Positions 15,943-21,009 of a DNA stretch of 21,009 nucleotides are shown piece by piece (within the stretch, counting starts at the first letter, position 1; each line of letters begins with the position of its first letter). Made by a program: the position numbers and the translations under genes. The stretch comes from Bacillota bacterium (GTDB taxonomy: Bacteria > Bacillota > Proteinivoracia > UBA4975). Below the pieces are notes generated by a model that saw only the letters and a program-made list of their open reading frames with translations, did no database searches and was not told the DNA's origin. Where the stretch lies: assembly GCA_012727415.1 (NCBI GenBank), contig JAAYHI010000177.1:1-21009 (forward strand), written 5' to 3'.

Positions 15943-17184
15943 TTATTCCGAGTTCCAGGTCCTGAATGCTTCTTCAGTGTATTTGTTTCCTGCATTCCAA
16001 AACAGGTATTCTTTAATGCCAAGTTCTTGCATGGCCCGCAGCTGGGCATGAATTTCCTTGACCCCATAGCGGATATAACCTTTTACCCATGTAGCGGTAA
16101 AATCCTGAAGCCAGGGACGCATGATAATTTTCGAGTTCACTGCCTCCATCCGCACCAAGTGGTCTTTGCTGCTTTGATAGGCGACGCCATAGGGTTCCTG
16201 ATCAGGGACCTTGTACCCATAGGTGCCTGTCCAATAATGACTGGGGTAAATCATGGGGCTGATGGCGTGGATGTCGGTGGTAAGCATGACCTCCAGCTGC
16301 TGGCCTACGGTTTGCTCATCCTTGACTGTACCCATGATGCCGAAGGTGTCAGCAGAGACGTCGATGCCCAGCGGCGCCAGGCGTTCCTTGGCATACTTAA
16401 GAAATTTGGCAATGATTTCGCTGCGCTCATAGGGACCAGTGCTGGTCATGTTGGCAGCGGGGAGGTTGGCGATATTGCTAACTTTTCCATCTCCACCAGA
16501 AGGCCAGCGGATATAGTCAAACTGAATTTCCCTGAATCCCATGCTGGCGGCCTCCTCGGCAATGTCCAGAAGGTAATCCCAGTACTCTTCGTTGCGCAGG
16601 TCCGCCCAGGCGGTGTCATTCTTGTCCTTCCACACAGTGCCGTCTGCTTTTTGCAAAAACCATTGCGGCATTACTTTGCAGACATGCTTGTCCTTGGCCA
16701 CGACAATACGAGCAATGGGGTAAATCTGTTCTTCCCGCAACTGCTGCATAAAGCTGTCCAGATCAAATTGCTTCTGGTTTGCCTTAGCTTCAATAACCAT
16801 GGGGATTTCACTGCGCCCATGGGTTATATAGCCATAGTCATCCTTGACATTGATGACCAGGGAATTAAGCTCAGATTCACGCAAGAGTTTAATAACGGGC
16901 TCCCGGAGCTTTTTGGAGCCGGCACCATGACCGGTGAGGAACAGGCCGCGGACATATTGGGGTCGGGGGATTGGTTCGAAAGCTGGTTCCGGTTCAGGTT
17001 CCGGTTCAGGGTCGGGTTCAGGCTGGGGCTCAGGATTGGGATTAGGATCAGGATCCGGGTCTGGGTCAGGTTCTTCAATAGAGGGAGTGGTCTTGCCAAT
17101 AAAGGGATAAGCAATAGCAGTGGCGACACACCCCACCACCAGTAGGATTATAACGGTGAGAAAAATGAGTTTTATCTTTTTCAA
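15943..17184 (-). CDS. Exported putative glycoside hydrolase, DUF4015 type, with Pro-Asp/Glu stalk
   Basis: The 413-residue protein starts with a hydrophobic export/anchor segment (residues 3-26) that contains a lipobox-like VVGC (C19), so it may be a lipoprotein or a membrane-anchored protein. Residues 38-72 form a stalk of alternating Pro with Asp, Glu, Asn or Gln. The rest resembles the DUF4015 putative glycoside hydrolase domain (TIM-barrel like): VRGLFLTGHGAG, LNSLVINVKDDYGYI, MGFREIQFDYIRWP, DVSADTFGI, ISPMIYPSHY and VRMEAVNSKIIMRPWLQDF. Conserved acidic residues in FDYIRWP and the VKDD segment are probable active-site positions. Likely role: cell-wall or exopolysaccharide hydrolysis at the cell surface; substrate unknown. 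TTG at 17184 has GAGAGGG upstream. The gene is monocistronic with its own strong terminator. Confidence 0.82.
   Translation of the reverse strand: MKKIKLIFLTVIILLVVGCVATAIAYPFIGKTTPSIEEPDPDPDPDPNPNPEPQPEPDPEPEPEPEPAFEPIPRPQYVRGLFLTGHGAGSKKLREPVIKLLRESELNSLVINVKDDYGYITHGRSEIPMVIEAKANQKQFDLDSFMQQLREEQIYPIARIVVAKDKHVCKVMPQWFLQKADGTVWKDKNDTAWADLRNEEYWDYLLDIAEEAASMGFREIQFDYIRWPSGGDGKVSNIANLPAANMTSTGPYERSEIIAKFLKYAKERLAPLGIDVSADTFGIMGTVKDEQTVGQQLEVMLTTDIHAISPMIYPSHYWTGTYGYKVPDQEPYGVAYQSSKDHLVRMEAVNSKIIMRPWLQDFTATWVKGYIRYGVKEIHAQLRAMQELGIKEYLFWNAGNKYTEEAFRTWNSE
16969..17073 (-). repeat. Hexanucleotide-like repeat coding for the acidic Pro-rich stalk
   Basis: A run of short degenerate repeats (CCxGAx type on the minus strand) encodes about 35 residues of alternating Pro and Asp/Glu. 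The repeats are imperfect, so length change by slippage is possible but not shown. Confidence 0.7.
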
Positions 17185-17428
17185 ATTTCGCCCTCTCCCA
17201 ATAGATATATTTGACTAGACTCTATCATAGTATATCAGGATTGAACCAATGAAGAAAGATGAAAAACATGGTTGCTCCCTGGGTACTTTACAAATGTGCT
17301 ATAACAAAGAAATTCAGTCAGGGAGAATCGCATATTTTGGGTTTTATTGATAAATCCTGGTTAGTATTGACAAATATAACAGTAGGGCCATATAATATAT
17401 TTATAATTATTCAAGGAGGCGGATTATT
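17185..17428. other. Divergent intergenic region between the DUF4015-type gene and the accessory cassette
   Basis: This 244-nt AT-rich gap separates minus- and plus-strand genes. The plus side holds the consensus promoter at 17367-17396 and the AAGGAGG site at 17413-17419. The minus side holds a possible -10 (TATGAT at 17229-17224) for the hydrolase gene, but no convincing -35. A short open frame at 17259-17504 overlaps the plus promoter and is not a believable gene. Confidence 0.6.
17367..17396 (+). promoter_or_regulatory. Sigma-A promoter of the accessory cassette
   Basis: TTGACA at 17367-17372 and TATAAT at 17391-17396 are both perfect hexamers, with 18-nt spacing. Predicted start near 17403 gives a leader of about 26 nt that includes AAGGAGG (17413-17419), 9 nt before a GTG at 17429. 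This is the strongest promoter by consensus in the window together with that of carD. Confidence 0.87.
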
Positions 17429-17979
17429 GTGTCCCGAAGAAAAACTCTCTAATAATAATTGTCACTCTCGTCCTTGTTCCTGTTTCAGCATTAGCATACA
17501 GTAGGGTCCCATCAAAAGCATGGGGATGGAGCACATACCGATTATCAAATAATTACGATGTGAAGAACAGCTCCAGGCTCCTGGGCGGACTAGATAACAC
17601 TTCTAGTCAAAAGCCTGCTCCCTACACATTCAACCAAGTCGTTTCTCAATCCTGGTCAAAAGGTGGTTCACTTTCGTCAAAGATTTCTGGCAGTGCCAAG
17701 GGACTCGGTGCCGAAATATCTGGCTCAATTAGTTGGAACTTTACTCAATCGATGTCAAGCACGCAAACATATGGCCCTGTTTCAGTTCCTGCACGATCAA
17801 GACTATACTTATACGGAGACTTTTATGGGAATCGTACCACTGGACGGGCAAAGAATTTTAGACTTTGGGTGGAAATAGATCGGGGAACCTATGAAGTTCG
17901 GTCAATTTACGCCATGGTATTTCGGCCCTCGTGGGAATATCCAGGCGGCGTTACGCCTTCCGGTCTTCCTGACAACTAA
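17429..17979 (+). pseudogene. Small secreted protein of unknown family, apparent one-base frameshift near its start
   Basis: The signals for translation are excellent: consensus promoter, AAGGAGG, then GTG at 17429. Yet that frame stops after 7 codons (TAA at 17450). Restoring one A to the A5 run at 17440-17444 gives a 183-residue protein with a textbook signal peptide (RRKN, then LIIIVTLVLVPVSALA, cleavage after ALA near residue 23). No ATG, GTG or TTG exists in the long frame before GTG at 17560, which lacks the signal peptide and a ribosome binding site. The mature part is Ser/Gly/Tyr-rich and predicted beta-type (alternating SGSISWNFTQSMSSTQTYG, then VPARSRLYLYGDFYG). I do not recognise the family; the Ser/Thr alternation followed by VPA-x-SR faintly recalls beta-pore-forming toxins, but this is speculative. 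It could be a pseudogene, a slippage-switched gene, a -1 frameshifted gene or a sequencing error. Confidence 0.65.
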
Positions 17980-17992
17980 ACCCTATCCTGTA

Positions 17993-18033
17993 TCCCCCAA
18001 AGTATATTGGAACTGCCAATATGCTTTGGGGGA
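17993..18033 (+). promoter_or_regulatory. Long intercistronic hairpin without a T-run
   Basis: Two 18-nt arms (17993-18010 and 18016-18033) pair along their whole length with a single G-T wobble, around a 5-nt loop AACTG. No T-run follows on either strand, so it is not a standard intrinsic terminator. It lies 14 nt after the secreted-protein stop and 25 nt before the next start. It probably protects the upstream mRNA end or lowers read-through, favouring the secreted protein over the ABC genes. Confidence 0.8.
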
Positions 18034-18057
18034 CACTAATGATAAAAGGAGTTGAGT

Positions 18058-19014
18058 ATGATGAAAAGACGAGTGTCGATTTCATTAGCAATCATTGTCC
18101 TATTAACCGCTGCTCTTGTGTATGCAAATCGAATCCCCCAAGGAGGAAACAGTTTTGCTGCATTCTATCCCTGGTCCTTCGCCGTCACCACCGACCTGAG
18201 TGAACCCAGTGCAGAAGTAACCCTGCCGTTGACATTGTTAGAGGGCAGGCAAAACTCCAAAAGAACTGACCCCAATTTGTATTCCGCCGAAATTATCTCC
18301 CCTGCAGACCATGATGGCTTTCGGGTCACAATTACTGAGGTAGAAGAAGTCGGAGAACTATACCATAAGGGAGACCCGATATATATTTATCAATTTGCTG
18401 TCAGTGTGCCCCTGACTAGTAATTTTACCTTCAAGGATGCGCGTTTATTGCTCAGCTACAATGATGGATCGTCGGAAGATCTTTACATTGGTGATTTATC
18501 CCTTATTTACGTCCCGGAAGATGTTACCGATCAACACCTAAAAAAGTTGCGAGCACTCCCAGTCTTAAACATGGAGACCTGGGAAATGACTGCATTGATA
18601 ATAGAATTTTTTTGTGAGGAAGAACTTCGTTTAGAGTCCTTTGATTTCGGACTGCCGAAATATGGCATTGATAGCGAAAGGGTAGAATGTTTACAATCCA
18701 GCTTGGACGAGCTAGAGGAGCCGTACTATGACAAAACCCTTGACCAGGATTTTGAAGCAATCTATACCCTTCCAATGACAACGACCCGTGAGATAAGCCT
18801 TGGGGATGTTGTGATGAAACAGGGGCGAAACACCCTAGTTATTCCTTTTACTTTTATTAAAGGGGCCAAATCTTCACCTATTAGTGCCCTGGGAGGCCTT
18901 TTGCACTACCTAGTAGACGATGTCCCATATACATACCTGATTGAAACAATTCCTTATGTCATTGGCTATCCCCCTTCACCAATAGAGGAGTATCTGAATG
19001 ATGTGCGCCACTAA
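18058..19014 (+). CDS. Exported or membrane-anchored protein of unknown function
   Basis: The 318-residue product begins MMKRRVSISLAIIVLLTAALVYANR, a signal peptide or single N-terminal anchor; no further membrane segment is clear. The remainder is acidic and looks beta-rich, with two similar stretches (around ASP-rich FRVTITEVEEVG and FTFKDARLLLSYNDGSS), suggesting one or two beta-sandwich domains outside the membrane. I do not recognise a family. ATG at 18058 lies 6 nt after AGGAG; TTG at 18052 and ATG at 18061 are alternatives. The stop overlaps the ABC ATPase start by 17 nt, so these genes are translationally linked. Its job is presumably tied to the secreted protein and transporter (inference): accessory export factor, immunity protein or sensor. 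Confidence 0.8.
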   Translation: MMKRRVSISLAIIVLLTAALVYANRIPQGGNSFAAFYPWSFAVTTDLSEPSAEVTLPLTLLEGRQNSKRTDPNLYSAEIISPADHDGFRVTITEVEEVGELYHKGDPIYIYQFAVSVPLTSNFTFKDARLLLSYNDGSSEDLYIGDLSLIYVPEDVTDQHLKKLRALPVLNMETWEMTALIIEFFCEEELRLESFDFGLPKYGIDSERVECLQSSLDELEEPYYDKTLDQDFEAIYTLPMTTTREISLGDVVMKQGRNTLVIPFTFIKGAKSSPISALGGLLHYLVDDVPYTYLIETIPYVIGYPPSPIEEYLNDVRH

Positions 19015-19903
19015 TATAGTAAGCTTTGAGGGTGCGTCGAAATGGTATGGCAAAAAACCGGGAGTTTTAGACTGTAATGTCGGTATTCCCCAAGGTAAGA
19101 TAACTGCCCTGATCGGGAAAAATGGTGCGGGCAAGACTACAGCAATAAAAATGATTATGGGCTTCCTGCGACCAACTTCTGGACAGATAATTGTCGCTGG
19201 AAAGCCGCGGAATTTGCTTACAGTCAACAGTTCTATAGGGTATCTGCCCGAATCCCTGCGTTTTCCCGAACTTTACTCAGTGAGCCAGCTATTTGAGAGC
19301 TTAGCAGGAATACGCGGGCTTCGTTATCGTGAAGTTGAGAATTTCCTTGAAAAGGCTAAGGACTTATTCGAACTACAGGCCCACTGGAAAAAGACCTTAC
19401 GCTCCTGCTCAAAAGGCACCCGGCAGAAGGTAGGCATTATCCAGGCCTTTATGCATAATCCTCAATTGGTTGTTATGGATGAACCCACCACTGGATTAGA
19501 TCCCGCTGTTCGCTATAGCTTTTTTCAATTTTTACGGCAAAAACAAAGTCAGGGTGTATCCATAATTATCAGCTCACACAATCTAAAGGAAATCGAAAAT
19601 CAGGCGGATTACTATTTGTTTTTTCACCAAAACAGAATCCTTAAGGCCGCACATGCTGATGAACTTGGAGGTAATTATGGGGTTTATATCTTGGCTGACC
19701 AAGAGATTCCTTCGTCGCTCCTCCCTGAACTTGCAAAACTCTCCGCTACAGCCGATGATAACAGAATAGTGGTTACCAAAAGAAATCTCATAAATGACGT
19801 CCTCTCAATACTTATACAGTCAGGGATTGAGATCAAAAATATCCTACCGGAAGGATCGAATCTTGAAGATTACTTCCTAAACTTAGTGGACGAGAGGAGT
19901 TGA
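18998..19903 (+). CDS. ABC transporter ATP-binding protein (ABC-2 exporter type)
   Basis: This ATPase of 301 aa has all core motifs: Walker A GKNGAGKT (40-47), the signature as CSKGTRQK (137-144) in place of LSGGQ, Walker B LVVMDE (157-162), D-loop GLDP and switch His194 (SSHNLKEIE). The GYLPE sequence at the Q-loop position and the SKG-RQK signature are typical of the subfamily pairing with ABC-2 permeases (CcmA/NatA/DrrA-like exporters). The C-terminal 90 residues are the usual extension. ATG at 18998 is 7 nt from AGAGGAG; a second ATG follows at 19001. It overlaps both neighbours and partners the downstream permease. Substrate cannot be told from sequence. Confidence 0.93.
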   Translation: MMCATNIVSFEGASKWYGKKPGVLDCNVGIPQGKITALIGKNGAGKTTAIKMIMGFLRPTSGQIIVAGKPRNLLTVNSSIGYLPESLRFPELYSVSQLFESLAGIRGLRYREVENFLEKAKDLFELQAHWKKTLRSCSKGTRQKVGIIQAFMHNPQLVVMDEPTTGLDPAVRYSFFQFLRQKQSQGVSIIISSHNLKEIENQADYYLFFHQNRILKAAHADELGGNYGVYILADQEIPSSLLPELAKLSATADDNRIVVTKRNLINDVLSILIQSGIEIKNILPEGSNLEDYFLNLVDERS

Positions 19904-19908
19904 GGATA

Positions 19909-20706
19909 GTGAAAATTGTATGGGTAGCTTATGATACTTTGCATAAGATCTTGTCATTAAAAGTATTGATTCTGTCGCTAGTAATTGTCTTGGCAATTGT
20001 ATCTGTGTCATTGGCCATGTCTGATTACCTGACATCTGCAGGCCCAGCATGGTTTGACCTGTTCAGAAAACATATCTCCCAAGACTTCCTTGGTTCCCTT
20101 TATTTCTTTGCACAGATGCTACTGACATCTTTTGTAGTCATTATCTGCGCCCTGGTCGCTCAAGATGTGTACTGCGGTGAGGCTGAACAAATTTACCTTA
20201 CCGGTGGTCTAAGCAAGCCCACGGCCTTTATTGGTAGGATTTTAGGACTGGCGATATACATCCTCTTGCTGTGGTGGGCACTGTTTTTGGCAGCTGGGGC
20301 TACCCTTATTTTCACAGGCCTAGGGAATGTTGACCTTTCAATGGTAGAGATTTTTACCAAGCTTTTTCTTAATTCAGTGGTTATTTCTCTATTGGCATGG
20401 TCTCTGGTTGGTCTGACAAAAGTAGTTTTTATCGGAATCACACCCATATTAGTTTGTCAGTATTGGTTAACCGTTAATTCCAATATTACTGCAGAAACGG
20501 CTGGAAATGCACTGCATAACGCCGTCAATTTCATACTGCCCCTCAACACTTTTTCCCAGTTCTCTAGCATGGAATCTGAAAGTTTTAATATGCTAATGAA
20601 ATATCAGGATATGTCCCCCTGGCATGGCACCCTCGCATTGGTTGCCTTTGCCTTATTCTGTTTACTGATCTCCATGGCACTGTATATCACAAATCAAGAC
20701 AAATAA
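19909..20706 (+). CDS. ABC-2 type transporter permease
   Basis: The 265-residue membrane protein has six predicted helices (about 18-37, 63-85, 112-136, 152-170, 172-189 and 240-261). The segment between helices 2 and 3, QIYLTGGLSKPTAFIGRILG, is the typical ABC-2 coupling region (family pattern: short strand, G/S-P-L-S/SR-x-x-Y-I-x-G-R/K). I start it at GTG 19909, 9 nt after GAGGAG; TTG at 19900 would overlap the ATPase stop but sits against the ribosome binding site. It forms the transporter with the ATPase at 18998-19903, probably as a dimer. It is the last gene of the cassette, followed by a terminator. Confidence 0.9.
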   Translation: MKIVWVAYDTLHKILSLKVLILSLVIVLAIVSVSLAMSDYLTSAGPAWFDLFRKHISQDFLGSLYFFAQMLLTSFVVIICALVAQDVYCGEAEQIYLTGGLSKPTAFIGRILGLAIYILLLWWALFLAAGATLIFTGLGNVDLSMVEIFTKLFLNSVVISLLAWSLVGLTKVVFIGITPILVCQYWLTVNSNITAETAGNALHNAVNFILPLNTFSQFSSMESESFNMLMKYQDMSPWHGTLALVAFALFCLLISMALYITNQDK

Positions 20707-20732
20707 TTAACTATAAAATTTATCGTGACAAC

Positions 20733-20758
20733 AAAAAACCACCTGACGGTGGTTTTTT
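20733..20758. terminator. Bidirectional terminator between the ABC cassette and the rRNA operon
   Basis: The stem CCACC/GGTGG with loop TGAC is flanked by A6 and T6, which extend the pairing (arms 20733-20743 and 20748-20758). It therefore has a T-run after the hairpin on either strand. It serves the ABC-2 genes (plus) and the 5S-tRNA-Asn transcript (minus). Confidence 0.9.
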
Positions 20759-20787
20759 AATCCGGCCATAAGCCGGGCTAAATGTGC

Positions 20788-20862
20788 TGGCTCCCCAGGT
20801 AGGATTTGAACCTACGGCCTACCGGTTAACAGCCGGTTGCTCTACCGCTGAGCTACTGAGGA
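20788..20862 (-). tRNA. tRNA-Asn (anticodon GTT), CCA encoded
   Basis: The 75-nt gene on the minus strand folds as a cloverleaf: acceptor TCCTCAG/CTGGGGA (one T-G wobble), D-arm containing AGCTCAGCGGTAGAGC, anticodon loop CTGTTAA with anticodon GTT, T-arm GTAGGTTCAAATCCTAC, discriminator G and encoded CCA. It follows the 5S rRNA gene and is closely similar to the B. subtilis tRNA-Asn that I recall. Confidence 0.96.
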
Positions 20863-20929
20863 ATGATTAGGTGGAAAATCAGAGGCCGGAAATTCCGACA
20901 TCTAATTTCTTCAGATGAATAATAAATTT

Positions 20930-21009
20930 GAACCGGCAACGTCCTACTCTTCCAGGGGGAGATCCCCAAGTACCATCGGCGCAGAAGAGCTTAACTTCCG
21001 TGTTCGGGA
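20930..21009 (-). rRNA. rrf: 5S ribosomal RNA (3' part; 5' end outside the window)
   Basis: The minus strand begins TCCCGAACACGGAAGTTAAG and continues through CGCCGATGGTACTTGGGG to GAGAGTAGGACG-type 3' sequence (here AAGAGTAGGACGTTGCCGG), the conserved 5S rRNA core and 3' arm. About 80 nt are inside the window. The exact mature 3' end is an estimate. It is presumably the end of a 16S-23S-5S-tRNA operon. Confidence 0.95.

Noticed and set aside
15874..17145. Long plus-strand open frame (423 codons) opposite the DUF4015-type gene
   Set aside because: It is fully antisense to a gene with clear domains and signals, has a low-complexity Arg/Phe/Ile repeat that mirrors the Pro-Glu stalk, and lacks a ribosome binding site.
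17259..17504. Plus-strand open frame of 81 codons before the secreted-protein gene
   Set aside because: It spans the consensus promoter at 17367-17396 and uses a different frame from the signal peptide; no ribosome binding site of its own.
17560..17979. Secreted-protein gene starting at GTG 17560
   Set aside because: This start removes the signal peptide and has no ribosome binding site, whereas promoter, ribosome binding site and signal peptide all lie upstream.
20762..20776. Small CCGGC/GCCGG hairpin between tRNA-Asn and the terminator
   Set aside because: Only 5 bp without a T-run; at most an rRNA-operon processing structure.

Overview
The window looks like chromosomal DNA of a Gram-positive Bacillota, most likely a class Clostridia anaerobe. 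The evidence is the conserved ctsR-mcsA-mcsB-clpC / radA-disA / carD-yacL-ispDF-gltX-mrnC-rlmB-yacP neighbourhood, strong AGGAGG-type ribosome binding sites, frequent TTG starts, ThyX, and a tRNA-Asn gene with encoded CCA behind a 5S rRNA. The exact genus cannot be read from the sequence.

Region 1 (1-14934, all minus strand) is a housekeeping block that divides into three likely transcription units. Unit A is ctsR-mcsA-mcsB-clpC (14888 down to 10428), the stress/proteolysis operon. It has a promoter and CtsR operator before ctsR and a terminator after clpC. Unit B is radA-disA-psd-pssA (10284 down to 6515): DNA repair and c-di-AMP synthesis joined to phosphatidylethanolamine synthesis, ending in a terminator at 6415-6440. 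Unit C is carD-yacL-ispDF-gltX-mrnC-thyX-rlmB-yacP (6321 down past base 1), driven by a consensus sigma-A promoter directly beside the unit B terminator. Compared with the Bacillus subtilis order, psd-pssA and thyX are inserted, ispD and ispF are fused, and cysE-cysS are absent between gltX and mrnC.

Region 2 (14935-17184, minus strand) holds a divergent acetamidase/formamidase-family protein that lacks several family signature residues, and an exported DUF4015-type putative glycoside hydrolase on an acidic Pro-rich stalk, ended by a very strong terminator.

Region 3 (about 17185-20760, plus strand) is an AT-richer accessory cassette: a consensus promoter, a small secreted protein of unknown family whose 5' end carries an apparent one-base frameshift in an A5 run, a strong intercistronic hairpin, an exported protein of unknown function, and an ABC-2 type transporter (ATPase and six-helix permease). 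It is the best candidate for an undescribed system: possibly a secreted effector, bacteriocin or sensed protein with its own export, immunity or maturation module. This function is inference only.

Region 4 (20760-21009, minus strand) is the 3' end of an rRNA operon (5S rRNA, tRNA-Asn). It converges on the ABC cassette and shares a bidirectional terminator with it.
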